64,000 nt of DNA from Iamia majanohamensis (GTDB lineage Bacteria > Actinomycetota > Acidimicrobiia > Acidimicrobiales > Iamiaceae), in contig NZ_CP116942.1 of assembly GCF_028532485.1 (NCBI RefSeq), forward strand, positions 2,666,001-2,730,000. The letters are read 5' to 3'. This document shows positions 1-8,104 of the stretch, piece after piece; within the stretch, counting starts at the first letter, position 1, and each line of letters opens with the position of its first letter. Below the pieces are notes generated by a model. It was given only the letters and a program-made list of their open reading frames with translations, was not told where the DNA came from and made no database searches. A program made the position numbers and the translations under genes.

Positions 1-267
1 GACGCAGAGGAAGAGCACGGTCGGGCGCCCGTCGCCCGTCTTGCCCTCGACCCGGGCGAGGGCGTGGAGGCGCTGGCGGGCGAAGCGCTCGGCCAGCAGG
101 GGCAGGAACGTGGTGACGGTGGCGTTCCCGGCGAACTGGTCGAAGCTGGTCTCGAGGAAGAGCTCGATGGTCTCGGTGCTGAACGTGCCGTCGAACTCCT
201 CGCCGAGGCGGCGCGAGGCGGTGCGCAGCGCGGCGCGGGCGTCGAGGGGCCGGTCGGGTGTGGACAT
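1..267 (-). CDS. arsC: Arsenate reductase ArsC, N-terminal part (runs off left edge)
   Basis: Only the first 89 residues are in the window; the gene starts at 267 and leaves through base 1. Residues 1-80 form a helical region resembling the three-helix dimerisation domain found before the low-molecular-weight tyrosine phosphatase fold in actinobacterial ArsC proteins. The visible end, TVLFLCV, is the first beta strand leading to the catalytic P-loop, which lies outside. The family reduces arsenate to arsenite, in actinobacteria usually with mycothiol. It is the last visible gene of the minus-strand arsI-acr3-arsC operon, 14 bases after acr3. The identity rests on the strand motif, the N-terminal domain and the context; the catalytic cysteine is not visible. 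Confidence 0.8.
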   Translation of the reverse strand, partial: MSTPDRPLDARAALRTASRRLGEEFDGTFSTETIELFLETSFDQFAGNATVTTFLPLLAERFARQRLHALARVEGKTGDGRPTVLFLCV

Positions 268-281
268 GGGGTGCTCCTGGG

Positions 282-1385
282 TCAGGTGGGCGACGGGGTC
301 GGGCGGGGGGCGGGGTAGAAGCGACGCCGGGCCCACAGGGCGACGTAGACGAGCGCGATCAGGACCGGGACCTCGATGAGGGGCCCCACCACGCCGGCCA
401 GGGCCTGGCCCGAGGTCACCCCGAACACGCTGATGGCCACGGCGATGGCGAGCTCGAAGTTGTTGCCGGCCGCGGTGAAGGCCACCGTCGCGTTGCGGTC
501 GTAGGGCAGCCCGAGGCGCAGGCCCAGGGCGAAGGCCCCGACCCACATCAGCGCGAAGTACACGAGGAGGGGGACGGCGATGCGGGCCACGTCGAGCGGC
601 TCGGAGGTGATGGCCTCGCCCTGGAGGGCGAAGAGCACGACGATCGTGAACAGCAGGCCGTAGAGGGCGACGGGGCCGATGCGGGGCAGGAAGCGGCCCT
701 CGTACCAGTCCCGGCCCCGGGTGCGCCCCCCGACCACGCGGCTCAGGTAGCCGGCGAGCAGGGGGATGCCGAGGAAGATGAGCACGGCCCGGGTGATGTC
801 CCAGATGCCCACGGCGAGGCGCTCGCCGTCGCCCAGGCCGAGCCACCCGGGCAGGAGCTCCAGGTAGAACCAGCCGAGGAGCGAGTACGCCGCGATCTGG
901 AAGACCGAGTTGACCGCCACCAGGAAGACCGCGGCCTCCCGGTCGCCGCAGGCCAGGTCGTTCCAGATGAGGACCATGGCGATGCAGCGGGCCAGGCCCA
1001 CGATGATCAGCCCCGTCCGGTACTCGGGCAGGTCCGGGAGGAACACCCAGGCCAGGATGAACATGAGGGCGGGGCCGACCACCCAGTTCAGCACCAGGCT
1101 GGCGCCGAGCATCCGCCGGTCGCCGGTGACGACGCCGAGCCGGGAGTACCGGACCTTGGCCAGCACCGGGTACATCATCAGCAGCAGGCCGACCGCGATG
1201 GGGAGCGAGACGGAGTCGACCTTGACTGCGTCGAGCGCGTCGTCGAGTCCGGGGACGAGCCGCCCCAGGCCCAGGCCGAGGGCCATGGCGGCGAGGATCC
1301 ACACCGGGAGGAAGCGGTCCAGGAGCGACAGGCGCTCGAGGACCGCGTCCTCCTCGGGGGCGACGGCGGTCGAGGGGCGGGGCAT
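282..1385 (-). CDS. acr3: ACR3-family arsenite efflux permease
   Basis: A 367-residue protein with about ten hydrophobic segments, the usual size for ACR3. It expels arsenite across the inner membrane using the proton gradient. The cysteine conserved in ACR3 transporters is present at residue 134 in GLARCIAMVLIWN, and the conserved acidic segment NNFELAIAVA is present near the C terminus. The ATG at 1385 was chosen because the preceding glyoxalase-fold gene stops at 1388, so the two are 2 bases apart and probably translationally coupled. The operon order is arsI, acr3, arsC, giving demethylation, export and arsenate reduction in one transcript. Confidence 0.95.
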   Translation of the reverse strand: MPRPSTAVAPEEDAVLERLSLLDRFLPVWILAAMALGLGLGRLVPGLDDALDAVKVDSVSLPIAVGLLLMMYPVLAKVRYSRLGVVTGDRRMLGASLVLNWVVGPALMFILAWVFLPDLPEYRTGLIIVGLARCIAMVLIWNDLACGDREAAVFLVAVNSVFQIAAYSLLGWFYLELLPGWLGLGDGERLAVGIWDITRAVLIFLGIPLLAGYLSRVVGGRTRGRDWYEGRFLPRIGPVALYGLLFTIVVLFALQGEAITSEPLDVARIAVPLLVYFALMWVGAFALGLRLGLPYDRNATVAFTAAGNNFELAIAVAISVFGVTSGQALAGVVGPLIEVPVLIALVYVALWARRRFYPAPRPTPSPT

Positions 1386-1387
1386 CC

Positions 1388-1852
1388 TCAGCAGGAGGGG
1401 GCGGAGCCCAGCGCGACGGACTCGCGCCCGGCGGCCGGGGCGCAGCAGGCGTCGCCCTCCTCGGCGGAGCGGGACGAGCTGTGCATCTGCTCGGCGTCGC
1501 CGGTCTTCACGTAGACCTCCCACGGGGCGCCGTCGGGGTCGTCGACCCAGGTCTCGGTCTTCAGGGCGTAGCAGCAGGTCGTGTCGTCCACGCCGGTGGT
1601 GGCCAGGCCGTCGTCGGCGAGGCGGGCCTCGGCGGCCCGCACCTCCTCGCCGGAGTCGACCTCGACGCCGAGGTGGTTCAGCGTGCCGCCGCCCTCGCCC
1701 TCGATGAGGACGAGCTTCAGGGGCGGCTCGGCGATGGCGAAGTTGGCGTAGCCGGGCTTGCGCTTGGCCGGCTCGGCGTCGAAGAGCTTGGCGTAGAAGG
1801 CGACCGCCTCGTCGATGTCGGTGACGTTGAGCGCGAGCTGGAGACGGGACAT
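1388..1852 (-). CDS. arsI: ArsI-like C-As lyase (glyoxalase/VOC fold)
   Basis: A 154-residue single VOC-domain protein opening with MSRLQLALNVTDIDEAV. It has the vicinal cysteine pair expected of ArsI at residues 93-94 (DDTTCCYAL), with His60 and Glu112 as likely metal ligands. ArsI enzymes cleave the carbon-arsenic bond of methylarsenite to release arsenite. The C-terminal 35 residues add three more cysteines (CC at about 136-137 and the final residue) beyond the usual fold, possibly extra arsenite ligands (inference). The gene begins the minus-strand ars operon and is divergent from arsR; an AGGAGG ribosome site lies a few bases before the ATG. A cadmium-induced CadI-type annotation is the main alternative. 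Confidence 0.88.
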   Translation of the reverse strand: MSRLQLALNVTDIDEAVAFYAKLFDAEPAKRKPGYANFAIAEPPLKLVLIEGEGGGTLNHLGVEVDSGEEVRAAEARLADDGLATTGVDDTTCCYALKTETWVDDPDGAPWEVYVKTGDAEQMHSSSRSAEEGDACCAPAAGRESVALGSAPSC

Positions 1853-1868
1853 GGTGGTCCTCCTGGTA

Positions 1869-1886
1869 CATTCACGGATGTCGATG
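1869..1886 (+). promoter_or_regulatory. Candidate ArsR operator 1
   Basis: The 18-base sequence CATTCACGGATGTCGATG lies just ahead of the arsI start. It matches the inverted partner at 1908-1925 at 12 of 18 positions, with both ends conserved (CATT.AC and TCGATG). It would cover the predicted arsI transcription start. Confidence 0.6.
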
Positions 1887-1907
1887 CAGCCGCCACTGTC
1901 GCATCCG

Positions 1908-1925
1908 CATCGATGGTTGTCAATG
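1908..1925 (-). promoter_or_regulatory. Candidate ArsR operator 2 (mirror copy)
   Basis: Read on the minus strand this is CATTGACAACCATCGATG. It contains a TTGACA hexamer (minus strand, 1918-1923) that can serve as the -35 of the arsI operon, with GACAGT 17 bases on as a weak -10. ArsR bound here would block that promoter. The site ends 21 bases before the chosen arsR start, which argues against the earlier in-frame ATG at 1923, because that codon lies inside the operator. Confidence 0.6.
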
Positions 1926-1946
1926 CGTGAGGAGGGACCCGTCCCC

Positions 1947-2288
1947 ATGAGCCCCCACCCCCAGGTCGTCGAGGACACCGACGCCGTCTGCTGCACCACG
2001 GTGACCGAGGCCCCGCTCAGCGAGGCGCGGGCCCACGAGCTGGCCCACCTCCACGCCGCGCTGGCCGACCCCGTGCGCCTCCGCCTCCTCAGCCTGGTCG
2101 CCGCCGCAGGCGAGCTGTGCTCCTGCGACATGACCGACCCGCTCGGCAAGACCCAGCCGACCGTCAGCCACCACACCAAGATCCTCGCCGAGGCCGGCCT
2201 GATCGCCGGCGACAAGCGGGGCCGCTGGGTGTACTGGAGCGTCGTGCCCGCCCGGCAGGACCTCGTCCGCCGGGTCCTCGCCGACTAA
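1947..2288 (+). CDS. arsR: ArsR-family arsenite-sensing repressor
   Basis: A 113-residue winged-helix protein with the ArsR signatures LADPVRLRLLSLV and the recognition helix KTQPTVSHHTKILAEAGLI. Cysteines at 15-16 (AVCCTT) and 58/60 (ELCSCD) form a plausible arsenite site. The N-terminal CC pair is at the same place as described for Corynebacterium glutamicum ArsR1, with a third cysteine from the helix before the DNA-binding domain. The start at 1947 is preceded by GGAGG with good spacing. It is divergent from the arsI operon over an 94-base region holding two mirrored operators, so it probably represses both directions, including itself. Confidence 0.93.
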   Translation: MSPHPQVVEDTDAVCCTTVTEAPLSEARAHELAHLHAALADPVRLRLLSLVAAAGELCSCDMTDPLGKTQPTVSHHTKILAEAGLIAGDKRGRWVYWSVVPARQDLVRRVLAD

Positions 2289-2299
2289 TGGGTGCTGCC

Positions 2300-2515
2300 C
2301 GGTCGTCGTGAGAGGCTGGGTCCGAGCGGCTCTTGGGTGAGCACTTCCGCTGACTGCACCGTTGAGTGCTGGGCTCAGACCGTGCCCCCGGGGGCTTCTT
2401 GGGAAGCCCGTGAACAGCAGGTGGGATGACGTGCCGATCCGAGCACAAGATCCATTAGTCAGCTGCTCGGGGTTCCTTGCTCACGCCGTTGTCGTCGAGC
2501 CAGGAGGTCAGGACG
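2300..2515 (+). ncRNA. Candidate IS110 bridge RNA region
   Basis: The non-coding leader of the transposase can form several stems. One is a perfect 7-bp hairpin at 2392-2409 (GGGCTTC, loop TTGG, GAAGCCC). Another is a 6-bp stem pairing 2340-2345 with 2365-2370 around a 19-base loop. IS110 elements of the IS621 type encode a bridge RNA in this position that programmes donor and target choice. Placement and folding fit, but the two recognition loops were not matched to the element ends, so this is a positional inference. Confidence 0.35.
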
Positions 2516-3745
2516 GTGCAGCTGTTCGTAGGAGTGGACTGGGCCGAGGACCATCACGATCTGTGCGTGGTGGACACCGCCGGCAAGGTCCGAGCGAAGG
2601 GGCGGGTCACAGATGATCTGTCCGGTGTCGCTCGGGCCCATGACCTGATCGCCTCCGCAGTGCCCGACGAGGTCGACGAGGTCGATGTGGAGGTCGTCGT
2701 CGGGATCGAGACCGACCGGGGCCTGCTGGTGCGGGCACTGGTGACCGCTGGGTATCGGGTGTTGGCGGTCAACCCGCTCAGTGTCGACCGCTACCGGGAC
2801 CGGGCCCGAGTCTCGGGCGCGAAGTCCGACCCCGGCGATGCCCGGGTGCTGGCTGACATGGTCCGCACTGATGCTCACCAGCACCGGCCGGTGGCGGCCG
2901 ACTCGGATCTGGCCGAGGCGATCAAGCTGGTGGCCCGATCGCACCAGTCGGCCATCTGGTCGAGACGACGGCTGGCCAACCAGCTGCGCTCGGCGTTGCG
3001 GGAGTTCTTCCCTGCCGCCCTAGTCGCGTTCGACGACCTCACCAGCGCAGACGCCATCGCCGTGCTCGGAGTCGCCCCTACCCCCGAGGCCGCCAAGGGA
3101 CTCTCACGCTCGAAGATCGCATCGGCGCTGCGCCGCGGTGGCCGCCAGCTCAACATCGACCACCGGGCCGAGGCGATCCAGGCAGCGCTGCGGACCGAGC
3201 ACCTCACCCAGCCACCAATGGTCGCCGATGCCTACGGCAACATCGTGGCCTCGCTGGTCAAGGTCATCGCCGCCCACACCACCCAGATCGCCGAGCTGGC
3301 CGAGGTCCTCGAGGCCCATTTCGGCCAGCACCCTGACGCCACGATCCTTCGCAGCCTTCCCGGCCTCGGAGTCGTCACCGGTGCCAGGGTGCTCGCCGAG
3401 TTCGGTGACGACCCCGCCCGCTACGCCGATGCCAGGGCCCGACGGAACTACGCCGGCACCAGTCCCCTCACCGTCGCCTCCGGCACCCGCCGCACCGTCC
3501 GAGCCCGCCACATCCGCAACCGGCGCCTGGCCGACGCCCTGCACTGGTGGGCCTTCAACGCCATCACCCGATCCCCCGGCGCCCGTGCCCTCTACGACCG
3601 CCGACGCACCGCCGGCGACACCCACTCCGGCGCCCTGCGCGTCGTCGCCAACCGCCTCGTCGCCATCCTCCACGGCTGCCTCCGCACCCGCACCCCCTAC
3701 GACGAAGCAACCGCCTGGGCCCACCGCAACGACCTCGCCGCTTGA
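2516..3745 (+). CDS. IS110-family DEDD transposase/recombinase
   Basis: A 409-residue protein. The N-terminal RuvC-like domain carries Asp8 (FVGVDWAE), Glu65 (GIETDRG) and Asp105/Asp108 (AKSDPGDA), the DEDD set, with the same 3-residue spacing as IS621. The C-terminal IS116/IS110/IS902 domain has LPGLGVVTGARVLAEF and NYAGTSPLTVASG, whose serine (about residue 316) is the expected nucleophile. The GTG at 2516 has GGAGG 8 bases upstream; an ATG at 2477 in the same frame would sit in the leader. The gene looks intact and the element may be active. Its composition is less extreme than the flanking genes, consistent with acquisition. Confidence 0.93.
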   Translation: MQLFVGVDWAEDHHDLCVVDTAGKVRAKGRVTDDLSGVARAHDLIASAVPDEVDEVDVEVVVGIETDRGLLVRALVTAGYRVLAVNPLSVDRYRDRARVSGAKSDPGDARVLADMVRTDAHQHRPVAADSDLAEAIKLVARSHQSAIWSRRRLANQLRSALREFFPAALVAFDDLTSADAIAVLGVAPTPEAAKGLSRSKIASALRRGGRQLNIDHRAEAIQAALRTEHLTQPPMVADAYGNIVASLVKVIAAHTTQIAELAEVLEAHFGQHPDATILRSLPGLGVVTGARVLAEFGDDPARYADARARRNYAGTSPLTVASGTRRTVRARHIRNRRLADALHWWAFNAITRSPGARALYDRRRTAGDTHSGALRVVANRLVAILHGCLRTRTPYDEATAWAHRNDLAA

Positions 3746-3903
3746 CACCACCCGCACGTGGGATGTCTGAGGCCCCGGCCCCCCGCCCTCACCGCCACCG
3801 CGCTGCGGGCGCGCACAGCGGCGGGCGGACCACCCTCACCGACCGGGCCCGGGCGCCTGGTCCTCCCGCGGGTCATCGGGTCCCCGCCCGCTCCCGCGGA
3901 GGG

Positions 3904-4848
3904 TCAGCGCAGGTGGTCCCAGCGGCCGGGGTCGTCCTCGAGCGCGGCGCGGTCCCACTGCGCGTGCTCGGCGGCGGCCTCGTAGGTCGTCTGCAGGAAG
4001 TCGAGGAGCGCCCGGTCCGGCTCCGACGCGGTGCGCACGGCCTCGTACGGCAGCAGGAACTGCCCGTTCTCGCGGCTGTAGGACGCGTCGGCCGGCGCGA
4101 CGGGGTGGTCGGCGAAGCCGTCGGGCTCGGGGTAGGCGTAGGCGTAGAACGCGCCCTCCTCCCCGCCACCGGGCCAGAAGCCGCAGCTGCTCAGCTCGTG
4201 GGAGTAGCCCTCGACCATGACCCAGTCGCCGCAGTTGGGCGCACCGCCGGGGTGCGGGGGCGCACCCCGCCCCGAGAACCGGGTGCAGGCGAGGTCCATC
4301 GCCCCCCAGAAGAAGTGGACGGGGCTGACCTTGCCGACGAAGTGGGACCGGAACTCCCCCATGACCCGGTCGGCCTGGACCAGCTGGCGCCAGAAGAGCT
4401 GCGCGGCGTCGGGGTCGTAGGACGCGTGCTCGTGGTCCTCGGCGAAGGGGATGGCGGGGTCGACCTCGTTCGGCGTGGCCTGGATGGGGGCCTCGATGCC
4501 CAGCTCGTCCAGGGCGTGCAGCGTCTGGGCGTGGAAGTCGGCCACCGGCTTGGCCTCCAGCGCCACCGTCCGCACCTCCCCGCTGCTGGCCCGGACCACG
4601 AGGCGGTGGTCGACGAAGTCGAGCTCCATGTCGAAGGCGCCGGCCTCGTAGGGGATGGCCGTCGTGGTGAGGCCCCGGGGGCTCACGTAGAGGGTGGTGT
4701 GCCACCAGTGGTTGACGAAGGGGGCGTGGACGAGGCGGACCTTGCCGACGATCTGGGTCCACATGTGGAGCGTGTCGCGGGTGTCGGCCCAGTCCTCCAC
4801 TCGCAGGCTCGGCCACCCCGAGGCCGTGGTCGATGCTGGCTCGGGCAC
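3904..4848 (-). CDS. DUF5996 family protein
   Basis: A 314-residue soluble protein with no signal peptide or membrane segment. It is recognised as DUF5996 by the segments SLRVEDWADTRDTLHMWTQI, LVHAPFVNHWWHTTLYVSPRG, FFWGAMDLACTRFSGR and SCGFWPGGG. The family is common in actinobacteria and has no established biochemical role; histidine- and tryptophan-rich motifs suggest a binding pocket, which is inference. It stands alone between the insertion sequence and nrdJ, with a strong hairpin separating it from the upstream nrdJ transcript, so it probably has its own promoter. Confidence 0.85.
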   Translation of the reverse strand: MPEPASTTASGWPSLRVEDWADTRDTLHMWTQIVGKVRLVHAPFVNHWWHTTLYVSPRGLTTTAIPYEAGAFDMELDFVDHRLVVRASSGEVRTVALEAKPVADFHAQTLHALDELGIEAPIQATPNEVDPAIPFAEDHEHASYDPDAAQLFWRQLVQADRVMGEFRSHFVGKVSPVHFFWGAMDLACTRFSGRGAPPHPGGAPNCGDWVMVEGYSHELSSCGFWPGGGEEGAFYAYAYPEPDGFADHPVAPADASYSRENGQFLLPYEAVRTASEPDRALLDFLQTTYEAAAEHAQWDRAALEDDPGRWDHLR

Positions 4849-5047
4849 GTCGGCTGCTCCTCCTCGCCGACCGGCGCGGCGCGGTCGGCATGGTCGTGGT
4901 CACGCCACCCGGCTGCGGGACCTCGGGGGTCCCACCGGCGGCGAGGGCGTCGTGTGGCTGGTGCACCAGGTTGCCACGACGGCGGAGCCGTGGTGGCGGG
5001 ACCGGCCACCCGTTCGCGCCCCCGCGGGCCGGGAGGCGGGACGGGGC

Positions 5048-5075
5048 GGGGCCCGGCGCAGGTGCGCCGGGCCCC
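5048..5075 (-). terminator. Perfect 12-bp hairpin behind nrdJ
   Basis: GGGGCCCGGCGC pairs with GCGCCGGGCCCC across the 4-base loop AGGT. It lies 47 bases past the nrdJ stop on the minus strand. There is no T-tract, as is common in high-GC actinobacteria. The rest of 4849-5121 holds no recognisable gene. Confidence 0.7.
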
Positions 5076-5121
5076 GTCACGTCGGTCAGCTCTGCACGGG
5101 GACGTCCCGTGAGCGGTCAGG

Positions 5122-7995
5122 TCAGCTGCAGCCGCTGGTGCTGCCGCAGCTGGGGCAGGCGTGGCAGGAGCCGGCCCGCACCATCTGGACGCCGCACTGC
5201 ATGCAGTAGGGCGCATCGGAGGTCCGGGCCTGGGGCTGGACCTGGGGCACGTCGCGGGCGGCGGCGGTCTCGGCGTCGGTGACGCCGGCCCGCTCCAGCA
5301 GGCTGGGCTCGTTGCGGCCCTGGTCCTCCAGCTCGCGAGCCAGGTCGGATGCCGAGGGCACCGACTTGGGGTCGGCGTAGGCATCGCCCTGCACCGTCTC
5401 GGTCACGGTCTCCTCCACGCCGGGCAGCGTGGGCTGGGTCCGCTCCGACACGGTGAGGATGCCGAGCTCGAGGCGCTCCTCGTAGGAGAGGTACTCCACG
5501 GCCAGGCGGCGGAACATGTAGTCCACGAGCGAGGAGGCGATCCGGATGTCGGGGTCGTCGGTCATGCCCGCGGGCTCGAACCGGGTGTTGGTGAAGGTCT
5601 CCACGTAGGCCCGCAGGGGCACGCCGTACTGGAGGCCGTAGCTGATCGACACCGCGAAGGCGTCCATGATCCCGGCGAGGGTGGAGCCCTGCTTGGAGAT
5701 CCGGATGAAGATCTCGCCGGGGCGGCCGTCCTCGTACTGGCCGACGCTGACGAAGCCCTTGCAGTCGGCCACCCGGAACTCGAAGGTCTTGCTGGTGCGG
5801 GACCGGGGCAGCTTGCGCCGCACCGGCTCCTTCACGGTGATGACCTTCTCGACCACCTTCTCCACGACCCGCTCGACGACCTCGCCGGCGGCGGGCGCGT
5901 CCTCCTCGCCGTCCTTCTTGGTCATGGACAGCGGCTGGGACACCTTGCAGCCGTCGCGGTAGATGGCGATGGCCTTGACGCCCATCCGCCAGGCGTCGAT
6001 GTGGAGCTGCTCGACGTCCTCGACCGACGCCTCGTGGGGCATGTTGACGGTCTTGGAGATGGCCCCGGAGATGAACGGCTGGACCGCCGCCATCATCTTC
6101 ACGTGGCCCAGGTAGTGGATGGTGTTGTCGCCCATGGAGCAGGCGAACACGCCCAGGTGGTCGGGGTTGAGGCCCGGGGCGCCGACGATGGTCTTGTTCT
6201 CGTCGACGTAGGCCACGATCTCGGCGATGGCCGACTCGTCGTAGCCCAGGTTCCGCAAGGCCCGGGGCACCGTCTGGTTGACGATCGACATGGTGCCGCC
6301 GCCGACCAGCTTCTTGGTCTTGACCAGGCCCAGGTCGGGCTCGATGCCGGTGGTGTCGCAATCCATCATCAGGCCGATGGTGCCGGTGGGGGCCAGCACC
6401 GAGGCCTGGGAGTTGCGCACGCCGAACTGGTCGGCCAGCTCGCAGGCCTCGTCCCACGCCTCCTGGGCCGCGCCCAGCAGCTCGGAGGGCACCAGCTCCT
6501 CGTCGATGTCGGCCGCCGCGGTGCGGTGCATGTCGAGGACCCGGAGCATGTGCTCGCGGTTCTCCGAGAAGCCGGCGAAGGGCCCCATGCGGGCCGCGGT
6601 GCGGGCCGAGACCTCGTAGGCGTGGCCGGTCATGAGCGAGGTGATGGCGGCGGCCCAGGCCCGGCCCTCGGCCGAGTCGTAGGGGGCGCCGGTGGCCATG
6701 AGCAGGGCGCCGAGGTTGGCGTAGCCCAGCCCCAGCTGGCGGAACTTGCGGCTGTTGTCGCCGATGGGCTCGGTCGGGTAGTCGGCCCGGCCCACCAGGA
6801 TCTCCTGGCCGGTGAACATGACCGCGCAGGCCTGCTTGAAGCCGTCGACGTCGAAGACGCCGTCGTGGAGGAACTCGAGCAGGTTGACCGAGGCCAGGTT
6901 GCAGGCCGAGTTGTCGATGTGCATGTACTCGCTGCACGGGTTGGACCCGTTGATGCGATCGGTGTTGGCCGCGGTGTGCCACCGGTTGATGGTGGTGTCG
7001 TACTGCATGCCGGGATCCGCGCACTCCCAGGTGGCCTGGGCGAACTGGCGCATGAGGTCGCGGGCCTTGACCGTGCGCACCACCTCGCCGCTGGTGACCG
7101 CCCGCAGCTGCCAGTCGGCGTCGTCGACGACGGCCTGCATGAACTCGTCGGTGACCCGCACCGAGTTGTTGGCGTTCTGGTACTGGACCGACGCCATGTC
7201 CTTGCCGTCGAGGCTCATGTCGAAGCCGGCCTGCTCGAGGACCCGGATCTTCTTCTCCTCGCGGGCCTTCACCCAGATGAACTCCTCCACGTCGGGGTGG
7301 GACACGTCGAGGATGACCATCTTGGCGGCGCGGCGGGTCTTGCCGCCGCTCTTGATGGTGCCGGCCGAGGCGTCGGCGCCGCGCATGAAGCTGACCGGGC
7401 CCGAGGCGGTGCCGCCGCCCTTCAGGGGCTCGACCGAGGAGCGGATCTTCGACAGGTTGACCCCGGAGCCGGAGCCGCCCTTGAAGATCGTGCCCTCCTC
7501 CCGGTACCAGTTGAGGATCGAGTCCATGGCGTCGTCGACCGAGAGGATGAAGCAGGCGCTGGCCTGCTGGGGCACCCCGGGCACGCCGATGTTGAACCAG
7601 ACCGGCGAGTTGAACGCCGCCTTCTGGGTGACCAGGAGGTGCTTGAGCTCGGCCCGGAAGGCCTCGGCCTCGGCCTCGTCGGCGAAGTAGCCGCCCTCGG
7701 TGCCCCAGGTGGTGATGGTGTCGGCGACGCGGTCGATGACCTGGCGCAGCGAGCTCTCCCGCTCGGGGGTGCCGAGGGTCCCCCGGAAGTACTTCTGGGC
7801 CACGATGTTGGTGGCGTTGACCGACCAGTCGGTGGGGAACTCGACCCCGAGCTGCTCGAAGGCGACCGAGCCGTCGGCCCAGTTGGTGATGCGGGCGTCG
7901 CGCCGGTCCCACGCCACCTCGTCGTAGGGGTGCACGTCGGGCCGGGTGAAGTGGCGGCGGATGCCGATGCCGGTCTGCTCGGGGGCGAGGGCCAT
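5122..7995 (-). CDS. nrdJ: Class II (B12-dependent) ribonucleoside-diphosphate reductase
   Basis: A 957-residue single-chain enzyme that makes deoxyribonucleotides using adenosylcobalamin, with or without oxygen. Cys148 (QASACFIL) and Cys365 (NSACNLAS) are the redox pair and Cys354 (NPCSEY) the thiyl radical residue; the 11-residue spacing of the last two matches Thermotoga NrdJ. A linker rich in Val-Glu-Lys precedes a C-terminal domain ending in a zinc-ribbon-like tail (CMQCGV, CHACPSC) that probably delivers electrons. The ATG at 7995 is preceded by CCAGGAG. A pair of NrdR-like boxes lies 110-167 bases upstream and nrdR is encoded 5 kb away. No cobalamin riboswitch was recognised in the leader. 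Confidence 0.97.
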   Translation of the reverse strand: MALAPEQTGIGIRRHFTRPDVHPYDEVAWDRRDARITNWADGSVAFEQLGVEFPTDWSVNATNIVAQKYFRGTLGTPERESSLRQVIDRVADTITTWGTEGGYFADEAEAEAFRAELKHLLVTQKAAFNSPVWFNIGVPGVPQQASACFILSVDDAMDSILNWYREEGTIFKGGSGSGVNLSKIRSSVEPLKGGGTASGPVSFMRGADASAGTIKSGGKTRRAAKMVILDVSHPDVEEFIWVKAREEKKIRVLEQAGFDMSLDGKDMASVQYQNANNSVRVTDEFMQAVVDDADWQLRAVTSGEVVRTVKARDLMRQFAQATWECADPGMQYDTTINRWHTAANTDRINGSNPCSEYMHIDNSACNLASVNLLEFLHDGVFDVDGFKQACAVMFTGQEILVGRADYPTEPIGDNSRKFRQLGLGYANLGALLMATGAPYDSAEGRAWAAAITSLMTGHAYEVSARTAARMGPFAGFSENREHMLRVLDMHRTAAADIDEELVPSELLGAAQEAWDEACELADQFGVRNSQASVLAPTGTIGLMMDCDTTGIEPDLGLVKTKKLVGGGTMSIVNQTVPRALRNLGYDESAIAEIVAYVDENKTIVGAPGLNPDHLGVFACSMGDNTIHYLGHVKMMAAVQPFISGAISKTVNMPHEASVEDVEQLHIDAWRMGVKAIAIYRDGCKVSQPLSMTKKDGEEDAPAAGEVVERVVEKVVEKVITVKEPVRRKLPRSRTSKTFEFRVADCKGFVSVGQYEDGRPGEIFIRISKQGSTLAGIMDAFAVSISYGLQYGVPLRAYVETFTNTRFEPAGMTDDPDIRIASSLVDYMFRRLAVEYLSYEERLELGILTVSERTQPTLPGVEETVTETVQGDAYADPKSVPSASDLARELEDQGRNEPSLLERAGVTDAETAAARDVPQVQPQARTSDAPYCMQCGVQMVRAGSCHACPSCGSTSGCS

Positions 7996-8104
7996 GGGGA
8001 CTCCTGGGGGTCGGTGTGGGCGACGGGCCGTCGTCCGAGGCGGGGGGTGCCGGGTGGTCAGGGTCGACGCCGACCTGGGGCCACCCTGCCCGCAGGTCAC
8101 ATGA

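Larger units (their letters stand above)
2289..3770 (+). mobile_element. IS110-family insertion sequence (ends approximate)
   Basis: One transposase gene (2516-3745) preceded by about 227 bases of non-coding, structured DNA and followed by a short tail. No terminal inverted repeat was found, as expected for IS110 elements. The left boundary must lie after the arsR stop at 2288; the right boundary is set only by the return to very GC-rich native sequence after about 3770. GTGGGATG occurs at 2421-2428 and 3758-3765 (10 of 11 bases match when extended left), but the left copy is too near the gene to be the outer end. The element sits directly behind arsR and separates it from the DUF5996 gene. 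Confidence 0.75.

Noticed and set aside
1923-2288. Earlier arsR start at the ATG at 1923
   Set aside because: That codon is inside the candidate operator 1908-1925 and has no ribosome site, while 1947 has GGAGG at good spacing.
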